Positions 11,783 to 22,449 of a stretch of 64,000 nt of DNA are shown piece after piece; the first letter of the stretch is position 1, and each line of letters opens with the position of its first letter. Origin of the DNA: Antedon mediterranea (Eukaryota > Echinodermata > Crinoidea > Comatulida > Antedonidae); contig NC_092670.1 in assembly GCF_964355755.1 (NCBI RefSeq), forward strand, positions 32,477,795 through 32,541,794. Reading direction: 5' to 3'. The position numbers and the translations under genes are program-made. The notes under the pieces were generated by a model that ran no database searches, had not been told where the DNA came from, and saw nothing but the letters and a program-made list of their open reading frames with translations.

Positions 11783-12769
11783 TAAACAGTTTAAATACAA
11801 ATACAGTACATTCTTTGCAAATATACTGTAACTGATTTGTGGTAGTAATAAACATAAACAACATTATTTATAATAATTGCAGCATTTCATACTGCCCTCT
11901 AGAATGCAAAAGATGTTTTGTGGTTTTATAGCATCAAGGGTTAAGCCAAGCATTCTTTGCTCACTGTGTCTTATTAACCTGTCCAAGCATCTTAAGGCAA
12001 AACCCACACATTATAGTTATATTTTATTAATTTTTGTTTTGTTAGAAGTTTTACATTAGTAATAATTACTGTTATCAAATTATTATAGCAATTTACAGTA
12101 TATATTACTTATTTGTAAATGTTTGAATAATTACAATTTTAAATAGGTATTAAACATCAATATTGAAGCAAACTCATTTACATAAAATTAAAATACAAAA
12201 TAATAAATATTTTAGTACAATTATTATTCTCAATATGTGTATATTATAAATACTCAACAACTTATACATATAATGCTATATGTTGCTGCATTAATAATTT
12301 GCAAATTAGTTAATTAATAAAAGAAAAAAATTACATCAAATAGAACAATAATTAACAAAAAAATACAATCAAATATTGAAATAAAGCTGTCACTGTATAA
12401 ATATCGCAAAGTTCAATTGTTTTCAGAAAAAAAATTATTTAAAGTTTAATATTAACTACAAAAAAATTTGTTACAATCATCAACTTATTGTCAGGACATC
12501 TATATTTGCTATGCTTATCATTTTAGGTACAATATTCTAGGAAAGTTATACTGTCTGACTGTCTGACTTTGTCTGCACTGTTTGACAAAAAAAAGTGTGT
12601 GGTACCCAAATATGGTAGTGAAATGGCCAAATATTGTAGTGATATGACATCATCATGTCTACATATTATATTTTTATACTTGATATGTACTTTATAGAAT
12701 GTTGAATAACTTGAAGATAAACATGTTTTTATCTACTTGTATTCAGAATATAAGTTTATTGTAATATTA
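11783..12769. other. 3' flank of gene D, duplicated in the cluster
   Basis: Very AT-rich. The 11820-12450 part recurs at 18935-19400 and, split by a piggyBac MITE, at 22290-24170. A degenerate M1 MITE lies at 12566-12672. No gene seen. Confidence 0.6.
12566..12672. mobile_element. Degenerate M1 MITE copy
   Basis: Shares TTTGTCTGCACTGTTTGAC, CAAATATGGTAGTG and ATGACATCATCATGTC with the intact copy at 8231; the right arm is lost. Confidence 0.55.
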
Positions 12770-13330
12770 TTATATTATTTCTGAGTAGCCATCGTCATTG
12801 TTTTCCTCTATAGGTGTCATGTAGTCATCCACTGCATCCTCTGCTTTCTTCTGTTTTGTTGTTTGAGATTCGTTCAAGCTAGAGCCGCAACATTCATTTG
12901 TAAAGAGTTCAACGTGGTCAATTTTACTTTTAACTTTTCCTTTCTTCATTGATTTTGGAGATTCATTTGTTTGGTATGCTTGCTTAGCTCTCTTTACTTC
13001 CATGTGTTTACTTGTTGAAGGTTGCTCATCATCTTTGATATTATAATATATTTTATTTTCAGATGTTTCAAGTTCTTTATTTCTGCTCTTCAAAGATTTG
13101 CCACCTGTTTCTGTTTGTTGGCTTAGAGATGTTTTTGAAATGTAGCTATCGTGTCTTGTGTCTGTATTGTGTGTTGTAGTTTGGGAATGTTGATGTTTTA
13201 TTTTGAGTAAACAAAGTAATACGAGTACAGCAAGAAGCAGTATGCCAACTGTTACGATCAGCAATATAATAAATAATATGTAATTGTTTGTTGTACAAAC
13301 TTCAGTTTTGTTTGTAATGTCAGTTAACAT
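12770..13330 (-). CDS. Gene D, 3' part: TM helix and tyrosine tail
   Basis: The 186-codon frame opens at ATG 13330, four bases inside the end of the ectodomain frame. It gives a short extracellular stub, a TM helix (about 19-42) and a tail like gene A: NKIYYNIKDDEQPSTSK, LFTNECCG, AVDDYMTPIEE and a final DGYSEII. YMTP has the YxxP form that Crk-type SH2 domains are known to prefer. It lacks a signal peptide alone, so it makes sense only as the second half of gene D. The two halves are in different frames, either by a small frameshift mutation or by an unrecognised splice. Confidence 0.65.
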   Translation of the reverse strand: MLTDITNKTEVCTTNNYILFIILLIVTVGILLLAVLVLLCLLKIKHQHSQTTTHNTDTRHDSYISKTSLSQQTETGGKSLKSRNKELETSENKIYYNIKDDEQPSTSKHMEVKRAKQAYQTNESPKSMKKGKVKSKIDHVELFTNECCGSSLNESQTTKQKKAEDAVDDYMTPIEENNDDGYSEII

Positions 13331-14189
13331 AAATTATTATCTTTGACTTTGAATTCCGAGCATCAGTACTCGCAAGACACTTAATAGTGTATTTACCAAC
13401 TGACAATCCAGTAAAGCAGTATTCATCATCATCAACCAAGTTGTCTCCATTTAGCGTCCAGTTAAAAACCTTTTGGCCAGATCCACCTGTAGCTTCACAT
13501 TTAAAGCAGTAGTATCCAAACTGTAGAGCTGTGATATGTGAAGGTTTGATGTTTACAATTAATTTTGTTCTAACCTCTAAAGTTAATGTGTAGCAGACAT
13601 AAGAATAATACAAAGTAACAAAATTACAGTAAAAGAATATCCCTTCTCCAGGATAAAAAGCTTTCAATGTTATATCAAACTTCCCTTTATTGTTGTAGTT
13701 TCTTAAGATACTGCGATCTCTTTGGATCCACCCAACTGTGATTATAATCACAGTTGGGTGGATCCAATATAGACACATATTTTCCTTCCTGATTTCACAA
13801 GCAAATGTTACTTCTTCTTCCTCAATAATGTTTTTTATTTTACAAATGGTTAAGTATTTGTCACGGTCAAGATTTGAAGGCACTCTATCATTTTGTGAAG
13901 GAACCAGATAGTATTTGTAATCATCATCTTGGCATGTGTGTATTCCTTTATCTTGTTCTTCGTTTAAAGATATGAATAGCTGGCATGGGATTGTTTTTAA
14001 CTTCAGTTCCTTACCTTCTGTCATTGGAAGGTTGTATGTTTTATTGGATTCTAAAATTGACCCAGAATGATATTCACCATATGAGTACTTGAAATAATAA
14101 GTATACAGTAGAAAACGGTCTTCTGCAATATTGTATCTGATGAGTATCAACAAGCTGATGACCACTATGACTTTGAGGAATGACATCAT
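13320..14189 (-). CDS. Gene D, 5' part: secreted-type ectodomain
   Basis: From the Met-Met start at 14189 (34 codons inside a longer open frame) this encodes a signal peptide, the Cys module (CQLFIS, DKGIHTCQDD) and the two Ig-like domains of the family. It stops (TGA 13320-13322) just after the last Ig strand, before any TM helix. As it stands it would be a soluble ectodomain of about 289 residues. It also carries nine or ten extra residues (LYWIHPTVII) before ITVGWIQ that no paralogue has, created by a perfect palindrome at 13722-13767. Upstream, the ATTAGGAAATGAG and GGAACTAATCA elements match the other members. Confidence 0.7.
   Translation of the reverse strand: MMSFLKVIVVISLLILIRYNIAEDRFLLYTYYFKYSYGEYHSGSILESNKTYNLPMTEGKELKLKTIPCQLFISLNEEQDKGIHTCQDDDYKYYLVPSQNDRVPSNLDRDKYLTICKIKNIIEEEEVTFACEIRKENMCLYWIHPTVIIITVGWIQRDRSILRNYNNKGKFDITLKAFYPGEGIFFYCNFVTLYYSYVCYTLTLEVRTKLIVNIKPSHITALQFGYYCFKCEATGGSGQKVFNWTLNGDNLVDDDEYCFTGLSVGKYTIKCLASTDARNSKSKIIIYVN
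13722..13767. repeat. Perfect 46-bp palindrome inside gene D
   Basis: Two 23-base arms with no spacer (TTGGATCCACCCAACTG... and its exact complement). The duplicated arm is the gene's own ITVGWIQ-coding segment copied in inverse orientation, which adds in-frame residues reading WIHPTVI. Confidence 0.9.
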
Positions 14190-14777
14190 TTGTACTTTTG
14201 TGTACTGTATATATTCCTTTCTGCTGTAATTAAGACAGGTACAGTAACTAGTGTAAATGTTTTTCAATATTAGGAAATGAGATAAAAACAAATGTATGAT
14301 ACAAATTTATCAAAAACTTGCATGGTTTTGCATTCAGGAACTAATCAATCAATCTTTATTTTCATCGAAAAAATATGGCGGACATACCCAACCACATCCT
14401 TGCAAAGTCAAGATAAACAAGTTATATTTATACTATAAAAAGTAGTACATATTTTATATTATGTAATTAATAATTATATTACATTGTCATAACTTAGCCT
14501 AATTAATTAAACAAATGTACCAGAATGATCTGTGTTTTAAATGATTATCACTATTATACATGAATGCAGAATGTCTACAATGTATAGTTAGTGAACAATT
14601 CAGATTAGAACAAAATAGATATTTTTTATTCAAGAATATCAAACATGAATTTGATTTGAATTAAAATAAAATCTTCATTAATTTGTTTGTCCGATAAATT
14701 TGTTATTGGGTAAAAGTAACCTTTCATTCAACCTACAATAATGTAGTTTCCCGACACTCTCTTTCTGGCACTGTTTA
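14190..14777. other. Gene D upstream flank
   Basis: Matches the flank beyond gene E (24280-24480) through CATCCTTGCAAAGTCAAG and TTCATTCAACCTAC, up to the point where the Helitron at 14778 is inserted. A 65-codon minus-strand frame at 14678-14875 crosses into the Helitron and is not treated as a gene. Confidence 0.55.
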
Positions 14778-15526
14778 TCTAAATTTACGTAAGGGCAAAA
14801 TTGGTCAAATTGCGCGTTATTTCTAGAATTTTTACTCGATGGTTGGTTCATACTTTCGGTACTGATTTTAACCACCTGATGTAACCCTGTTTACTAATTA
14901 AATTGAGTTCGATAATTAGTTATTGATAATTAAAACAAATTTAGGTTCAACGATTTGCCCCAAATAGGGATGTTTTCCGATCGTGGTATACGCTGTCTAA
15001 TGGTTGTCCGTCTTAAAATATACCCGTACACAACAATACGAGGATGCTTTGCATTTTCCTATCTCCTCCTACGATAATTATTTTTAATGACTGAAAACCG
15101 GTTGAACAGCGCGACTACAGCATCATAACATTGAAGAAAGGCCGATTTTCTTTAAAAAATATCATATATAGGCCTATAAAACATGAAAAAAATATTTTGT
15201 TGCTGAGTGGATAAAGAATATATTTTAAAATGGTTCTTCTTTATACCTTCCCTCAATCTTAATGTTACATACAAAACACAAATTGGGTTTGTTTAAATGA
15301 GTCAAAAAATTAAAAATTGTGTTTCTCTTTCGGAAGTAATTCCCAGGGTACTAATTTTAGTTGACTGCATAAATCATTGTCTATTTATTCGACAATGTTT
15401 TATATTCCTGCGATACACAGCAATTTGAAATCGCCATTTTTTACCCTGAAATTACTGTGTATTCGTAAACTTCGATTTGTGGGCGCGAGCTAGATGGTAC
15501 GTGAGCGAAGCGAGCGTATCCTCTAG
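14778..15526 (+). mobile_element. Non-autonomous Helitron, copy 1
   Basis: Starts TC after an A, ends CTAG before a T, and has a near-terminal hairpin (GATGGTACG...CGTATC) just before the CTAG. The paralogous flank near 24478-24495 keeps the uninterrupted sequence, confirming insertion between A and T with no target duplication. A reverse copy is at 37636-38832. Confidence 0.75.
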
Positions 15527-15765
15527 TATATAGTAATTATTACTGTATATTAAAAGTTGTTCTCCAAAAATGTTGAGTTTATGTAATAATTATAACAAAA
15601 CTATTTATTCTATCATTTATACATTTCAAAGAAAGATGTTAGTCAAAATAATTATACAGTACAAGATATACTGTACATAAAACTAATCAAATCAAATCAA
15701 ACATAATTATTTATGCTTGGCAGTATTTATTTTAAATTAATTTGATTTATAACTCAAAAACAAAA
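15527..15765 (-). other. 3' flank of gene remnant C
   Basis: Aligns well with the 239 bases below gene E's stop codon (about 24483-24719), including ATACTGTACATAAAACTAAT and AATCAAATCAAAC. It is therefore the 3' flank of a lost minisatellite-tail gene. Confidence 0.65.
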
Positions 15766-16178
15766 TAATGAGGTACTGTATTTCTGTTACCATCTTCTAT
15801 GTTGGCATCTTCTCTGTTGCCATCTTCTATGTTGTCATCTTCTATGTTGCCATCTTGTCTGATTGTCATCTTCTATGTTGCCATCTTCTCTGTTTCCATC
15901 TTCTATGTTGCCATCTTCTCTGTTACCATCTTCTATGTTGCCAGCTTGTCTGTTGCCATCTTGTCTGTTGTCATCTTCTATGTTGCCATCTTCTATGTTA
16001 CCATCTTCTCTGTTACCATCTTCTATGTTGCCATCTTGTCTGTTGCCATCTTCTATGTTATTATCTTCTCTGTTACCATCTGGTCTGTCGCCATCTTCTA
16101 TGTTGCCATCTTATATGTTGCCATCTTGTCTGTTAGCTTCTATGTTACCATCTTCTCTGTTGCCTTCTTCTCTGTTAC
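15766..16178 (-). pseudogene. Gene C remnant, distal minisatellite tail
   Basis: About 25 units of the 15-bp repeat follow an end resembling the gene E C-terminus and its 3' flank. It carries no ectodomain or TM part. At 16178 the array breaks off into a palindromic repeat cluster and probably resumes at 17726. Confidence 0.65.
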
Positions 16179-16866
16179 ATGGGTTGGGGCAAGTAGGGTC
16201 CAGTTATTGCATAAAAATACCACTTGCCCTGGTCCATGCCGTCTAGCTGCCATTTTATGCAATTTTAAAACGTTACTACAATTTAAATTTTTTAAATAAA
16301 AAATGCAATATAAATGCATGATATATAGGGCTATAATTACATTATAAACGGCATGGACCGGGGTGATGATACATGGGTTAGGGCAAGTAGGGTCCACTCA
16401 TTTCAGAAAAATACCACTTGCCCCGGTCCATGCCGTCTAGCTGCCATTTTATGCAATTTTAAAACATTACTACAATTTTAACATTTTTATAAAAAAATGC
16501 AATATAACCACATATATTTGTAGGGCTATAATTACGTTATAAAACGGCATGGACCGGGGTGACGATACATGGGTTGGGGCAAGTCGTAATTTTATGCATT
16601 GACTACTACTACTTGCCCTAACCAATGTATCGTCACCCCGGTCCATGCCGTTTATAACATAATTATAGCCTTATAAATTATGTGGTTATATTGCATTTTT
16701 TACAAAAACGTAAAATGGTAGTAACGTTTTAAAATTGCATAAAATGGCAGCTAGACGGCATGGACCGGGGCAAGTGGTATTTTTACTTGAAATGACTGCA
16801 CCCTACTTGCCCCAACCCACGTATCGTCACCCCGGTCCATGCCGTTTATAACGTAATTATAGCCTA
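16179..16866. repeat. Tandem and inverted repeat cluster (about 190-bp units)
   Basis: Two direct units (about 16179-16370 and 16371-16566) begin ACATGGGTTGGGGCAAGT, or ACATGGGTTAGGGCAAGT in the second, and contain CGGCATGGACCGGGGTGA. Inverted relatives follow to about 16860. Each unit has internal inverted repeats as well, so the cluster could form extended hairpins. It sits within the gene C minisatellite. Confidence 0.75.
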
Positions 16867-17725
16867 ATTATGAGTGAAGAAATAAGTGAACAAAATACAA
16901 TGAACAAAAATGTAAAATAATGATGAACAGCAAAGAACAATCAATGTTTTCAAAGTTTGTATCATCAAACAAAAAAAATTCAAGATTCAATTTGCTTGAA
17001 AGTGTGAAAAGAGTGCCATAAACTGATGGTACATCCTTGGCTAACCAAATGGGGTAGTCAATTGGTGTACAGATGTTTACCTAAGTAATAATTATTTTGT
17101 ATGGAGCATGAAAATATAATTAAAGCATTGTTATAGTCTTAAATAATCTGACAGTGACACCCATAGTATTAAGAGGTAAATTTGGTAGTGATATAATGTC
17201 GACAATACATCTACACTGTATAGAAATACCAGAATTGTTGAAGTAAGCCAACTTTGAAATGAGCTAGAAAGCAAACAAAAAATAATATATCTCCAATTTT
17301 TTTATATTATGTAAATATCATGTAGGAGATAATTTTCACAAAATTTCATCTAAAAAAAATTTGTCCCACAAGGTCAAATCCTAGGTCAAATGGAATAGAA
17401 TAAGTTATACATCTTTTAAATAGTTCTATCTCAAAAGTAAATGGAAGATTTGGATAGCTTTAACAATTAGCTTTCCAAAGATACCCGTCAACAAAATCGG
17501 TCCACACGTTACGGAGATACGGTCATTTAAGTATAGCCTGCCGCGTCGATTTTGCGCAAAATCGCGAAGAAACGACGGCGCGCAGCGCGCAAACCGTTGG
17601 TCGTAGGGTGCTCAAATTAAAAATTTCAGGTTTTTTTAGGTAAAAATAACCCAAAAACCAAATTTGAGCAAATTTGAAGAAAGTAGGGTTTAACCCATTG
17701 GGTGCTTTGACATGGAATGACCCTG
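16867..17725. other. Unassigned insert in gene C remnant
   Basis: AT-rich DNA, then a GC-richer stretch with GGCGCGCAGCGCGC near 17578. There is no convincing coding region. Together with the palindromic cluster it splits the gene C repeat array. Confidence 0.45.
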
Positions 17726-18934
17726 CCATCTTCTATGTTGCCATCTTGTCTGTTGCCATGTTGTCTGTTACCATCTTGTCTGTTGCCATCTTCTATGTTG
17801 CCATCTTGTCTGTTGCCATCTTGTCTGTTGCCATCTTCTCTGTTACCTTCTTCTATGTTGCCATCTTCCCTGTTGCCATCTTCTATGTTGCCATCTTGTC
17901 TGTTGTCATCTTCTCTGTTGCCATCTTGTCTGTTGCAAACCTTCTCTGTTGCCATCTTGTCTGTTATCTTCTATGTTGCCATTTTCTCGGTTACCATCTT
18001 CTATGTTGTTGCCATCTCCTACGGTTATGTTGCCATCTTGTCTGTTGCCATCTTCTATGTTGCCATCTTCTATGTTGCCAGCTTGTCTGTTGTCATCTTC
18101 TCTGTTGCCATCTTTTATGTTGCCATCTTCTATGTTACCATCTTGTCTGTTGCCATCTTGTCTGTTGCCATCTTCTATGTTGCCATCTTCTCTGTTGCCA
18201 TCTTGTCTGTTGCCATCTTCTATGTTGCCATCTTCTATGTTGCCATCTATCTTCTATGTTGCCATCTTGTCTGTTACCATCTTGTCTGTTGCCATCTTGT
18301 CTGTTGCCATCTTCTATGTTGCCATATTTTATGTTACCATCTTCTATGTTGCCATCTTGTCTGTTGCCATCTTGTCTGTTGCCATCTTTTCTGTTGCCAC
18401 CTTCTATGTTACCATCTTGTCTGTTGCCATCTTCTATGTTGCCATCTTATCTGTTGCCATCTTGTCTGTGGCCATCTTCTATGTTGCCATCTTGTCTGTT
18501 GCCATCTTGTCTGTTGTCATCTTGTCTATTGTCATCTTCTATGTTGCTATCCTCTTTGTTACCATCTTGTCTGTTGCCATCTTGTCTGTTATCATCTTCT
18601 ATGTTACTATCTTCTATGTTGCCATCTTGTCTGTTACCATCTTCTCTGTTGCCATCTAGTCTGTTGCCATCTTGTCTGTTGCCATCTTCTCTCTTACCTT
18701 CTTCTATGTTTACCATCTTCTATGTTGCCTTCTTTTATGTTGTCATCTTGTCTGTTGCCATCTTGTCTGTTGCCAATCTTCTATGTTGCCATCTTGGCTG
18801 TTGCCATCTTGTATGTTGCCATCTTCTATGTGGCCATCTTGTCTGTTGCCTTCTTCTATGTTGCCACCTTGTCTGTTGCCCTCTTCTGTGTTGTCATTTT
18901 TTCCATTGCCATGTTCTCTGTTGCCATCTTAACA
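17726..18934 (-). pseudogene. Gene C remnant, expanded minisatellite tail
   Basis: About 80 units of the 15-bp repeat, more homogeneous and far longer than in genes B or E. On the minus strand it reads DGNRQDGNIED-like repeats in pieces broken by small indels. Immediately above it lies the 3' flank of another unit, so the body of this gene is deleted. Long plus-strand frames across it are by-products of the stop-free repeat. Confidence 0.7.
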
Positions 18935-19690
18935 AATATAACTGATTTGTGGTAGTAACAATAAACAACATTATTTAGGCCAAGCATTATTTGCGTCATT
19001 TTAAACCGGTTCAAGCATCTTAAGCAAAACCCACACAATATAATTTTATTTTCTTTAATTTTTGTTTTATTAGAAGTATTGCATTAGTAATATAAATAAT
19101 AAAATTTAAATCCAAAATAATAAATATTTTAATATAATTATTATTCTCAAAATGTCTATATTATAATATCTAACAATTTATACATACAGTATTAATGTTG
19201 TTGCATTAGTATATTAGTTACATTCAAATTACTGTACTTAATAAAAATAATGAACAATTTTACATCAAATATAGTATAATCAAGTTTAACAATAATTTTT
19301 TTTAAATACAAATAATTATTGAAATAAAGCTGTCATTGTATAGATATCGCAAATTTCAATTGTTGTTAGAAAGGTTATTTAAAGTTTATAAACTACAAAT
19401 TTTAGATTGTATTTGTTACAATCATCAATTTATTGTCAGGACATTTTAGATACAGTATTCTAAGAAAGTTATAACTGTAAAAGTTTGTCTACACTGTTTG
19501 AAAACAAACTGTGAAACACCCAAATATGGTAGTGATATGCCCGAGTATGATAGTGATATGACATCATCATGTCCATATATATATTTAATATTTGATATGT
19601 ACTTTATACAGAATGTTGAATAACTAACTATAATCCTCCATATAAGTCTGCTTGTATTAAAAAATATGAGTTCAATGTATTATTATTAGG
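18935..19690. other. Orphan 3' flank of a lost receptor gene
   Basis: Matches the gene D 3' flank from AACTGATTTGTGGTAGTAA (18940, compare 11831) to TGCTTGTATTAAAAAATATG just before where the stop codon would lie (19690). The gene body that should follow is replaced by a Helitron-like element. A degenerate M1 MITE copy at 19471-19588 is shared with gene D's flank. Confidence 0.65.
19471..19588. mobile_element. Degenerate M1 MITE copy
   Basis: Shares GTTTGTCTACACTGTTTGA, CAAATATGGTAGTGATATG and ATGACATCATCATGTCC with the copies at 8231 and 12566. Confidence 0.55.
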
Positions 19691-21254
19691 TGATCATTTA
19701 GAATAAAATGATCACCTATTGTTATTGTACAAAATCTTTATTATTGTTATTATTCTTCTTTCTGTACACTTTTTGTTCGTCAAATATCTCAAAAAGTTGA
19801 ATAGCAATGATCACAAACATTTCACAATGTCTTTCAAATACTTTAACTTAGCCATAATAAGCTTTTCAGCGTGATCTCTCACCCGTGACGTCACGTATAC
19901 GCCATTTTGTGAAATCACATTATCAATCATATATCCATAATTCATTATCACATATTTATGAAATTCACTACACGTTAACTTCAGGTCAATGGTAAAAATA
20001 TTAGCAAGTAAAAACGCGCGCGCACGTAGGGTCATGCGCGTGGAATCGCGCATTAAAAATTTAAAAAGCTCAAAATTACGTTTTAATCAATTTAGAGCAT
20101 GAATTAGGCCATTTGCGTGTTTCAAAAAATTACTGCGCAAAAAACATATTTTGCGCGCGCGATACTTACAAAGCGTAAAAATTGCAATTTTTTTATACAA
20201 ATCGCGTTCTACTCACCATCCTTAGTACATTCACCAAATTTGAGTCAGTTCCGACTTAAAATAACGCTATACGAGCAGGTTAAAAATAACAAAATGCGCA
20301 AATTAATTGCATCAAAGTGCTAAAAATGGTGAAAAATAAGGCCTTCTTAAAATGAATATAACTCTTCAGAATGACAGGTGACCCCCAATTTTTTTAACTT
20401 ATTCGGGAAGCCATTGGGTTGTAGATACATATTCATGTACACATTAGACGTACAAAATGGTATGACGTCATCAAATGGCCACTTCAATTTAAAAATTAGT
20501 AATTTTTATCTTTTTGTGTGGGTTATCACATTCAATAGAGCGCATCTCCGTTATTTGAGCCCGATTTTCGCCGAAATTTTAGTATGTGCTTGCTCAATTA
20601 ATTATCTTTCTCAGGAGCTGTCAACATTTTAATTTGATAACGTCATCATGTGTACAAACTTTAATAAACAAGGTCGTGTAATTTCAGCTACACCATACAT
20701 TTGAATATGTTATAGCTCTTCAGAATTAAAGGTGACCTAGAGGATTATAATTTATTATGAAAGCTGATTAAATGTAGATATGAATTTATATAAAAATTAA
20801 GCCTATCGGATGTTGTGATGTTATCATATGGCCAGTTGAAGTTAAAACGTTGTTTTTAAATTTCTTTAGTCAAAGTTATACAAATTTCAAAGAGCGCGCA
20901 TTGCGCTTCTACGTGTCAAATTATCTTCCAATCCTTATATTTATTTGCTCAATTCATTATCTTTCGAAATTGTCATCTTCGAGTTTATTTTGATAATTCC
21001 ATCATACCAAAAAATTTGAACATGATGTGGGTCCCGTAATTTCACCTATGCTACACTGTATATAGATATACAGTATATACTGTACATATTGTATATGACA
21101 CATAATAGGCACAACTCAGCACTATAAGCGTATAACAGGATGGTATACATCAACATAGTATGTTAACGTACGTGCATATTTAAAAAATATTAATGTCAGT
21201 AAAGCGATAAAAATGATCACCTATAATTCGTCAAAGTGACGAATTAAATTCTAG
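19691..21254 (+). mobile_element. Helitron-like element with terminal palindromes, copy 1
   Basis: The 3' end has the hairpin AATTCGTCA/TGACGAATT followed by AAATTCTAG before a T. Near the 5' end is a palindrome (GGTGATCATTT...AAATGATCACC) whose right arm, ATGATCACCTAT, recurs just before the 3' hairpin, as in Helentron-type elements. The 5' boundary is approximate. It contains GC-rich CGCGCGCGCACG stretches and no large gene. A reverse relative is at 49680-51268. Confidence 0.6.
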
Positions 21255-21690
21255 TTGTAAATAGTTACTGCAATAAGAAATTTAATACGGGTAAAACATT
21301 GTAGATTAATCTTGTGATCACGTGATCACGTGACATGCATTGATTTATTAAAAATGGTTGTCATACAAAATGAAATATCCAAGAATTTTATATACATGAA
21401 CGTTAGGCATAATTCTATTTATGAAAAAAAAAAGACTTGCATTTCTAATCTGCTTAACGTTTTCCGTCACTTGGATTAAAGTTACACTTTGTTTCTGTTT
21501 AGGGTGGGATGATTTGTTATAGTGTAAATGTCTAAATTTTTATTTGGGTCATCCGGTTACTTTGGTTTTCCTAGTGGTTTTTATTTTTGTTTTGGTTTCC
21601 TTCCTGTTTGTTTACTCTAATTCATACCATTTTAGTATTCTTCCAAGAATTTCTATCAATAATCCTACACTAATAATGATATATTAATAA
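21255..21690. other. Orphan 5' flank of a lost receptor gene
   Basis: Repeats the gene B upstream region (10868-11230), including TTTAATACGGGTAAAACATT and ATTGATTTATTAAAAATGG. No receptor coding sequence is left below it. Confidence 0.65.
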
Positions 21691-22190
21691 TAATGCTAGT
21701 AGGTCGAATTAATTATTATTAATAATAATTTGTCTTCTTTGACCCGAATCAGAGATGTTCAGTGCAATACATACCAGGTTATTCCTGTGACTATTGACTA
21801 ATCACAAATAGCCTTTTGTCACGTCTATAGAGGGTGAATAACACAATGAGGGTGCTATGTATGCATAAGTTTAAATAAATTTAGTTGAATTATTTTTTCA
21901 AGCGAATTACGTGGCGTGTAAAACATTGTCTCTCGTGATGATGTGGGCTAATGTTCGTGAGTTTGAGTCCCAGTAGATGACTTTTATTTATCGGCAAACG
22001 TGAGTTGCCACACGCAAATTACATAGTCAATATTAAATTTCTTGAGAATTTGCTGGATTTTGTATGGTTAATGACAGAGACATGATAACCACGCGAAAAT
22101 TACTCAGTCAATATCATCATACTCAACATATACAATTTATGATCCTCACAACGGTAGTCATGTGATGTAGTTTCGACAAATCACGTTCAC
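21691..22190. repeat. Dispersed repeat X, copy 1 (tRNA-like B box)
   Basis: About 500 bp similar to 42045-42515. Shared blocks include GAGGGTGCTATGTATGCATA and GTGAGTTTGAGTCCCAGTAG; the latter resembles a pol III B box, so a SINE origin is possible. Confidence 0.55.
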
Positions 22191-22449
22191 GTATTTACTG
22201 TACATAGGCTAATAAGCTATAAACACACTCAATCATTTTAACAGTTTAATTGCACACAAATTGACAATGTTTTTTTTATTGACATTTCTTTGCAAATGTA
22301 ACTGATTTGTTGTTATATAATGCAAATGATTTATAATATTGCAGCATTTCATACTGCCCTCTAGAATGCGAATAATGTTTTGTTGTTTTAGAGCATCAAG
22401 TGTTAAGCCAAGCATTCTTTGCTCACTGTGCATTATTAATCCAAGCATC

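Noticed and set aside
15780-18934. CRISPR-like or satellite array
   Set aside because: Short, directly abutting 15-bp imperfect units without spacers in a eukaryotic gene remnant; a coding minisatellite explains it.
17674-18955. Very long plus-strand frames (up to 423 codons) of VAIFYVAILSV or LPSSMLPSCLL type repeats
   Set aside because: By-products of the stop-free 15-bp minisatellite; the homologous coding frame is on the minus strand in genes B and E.
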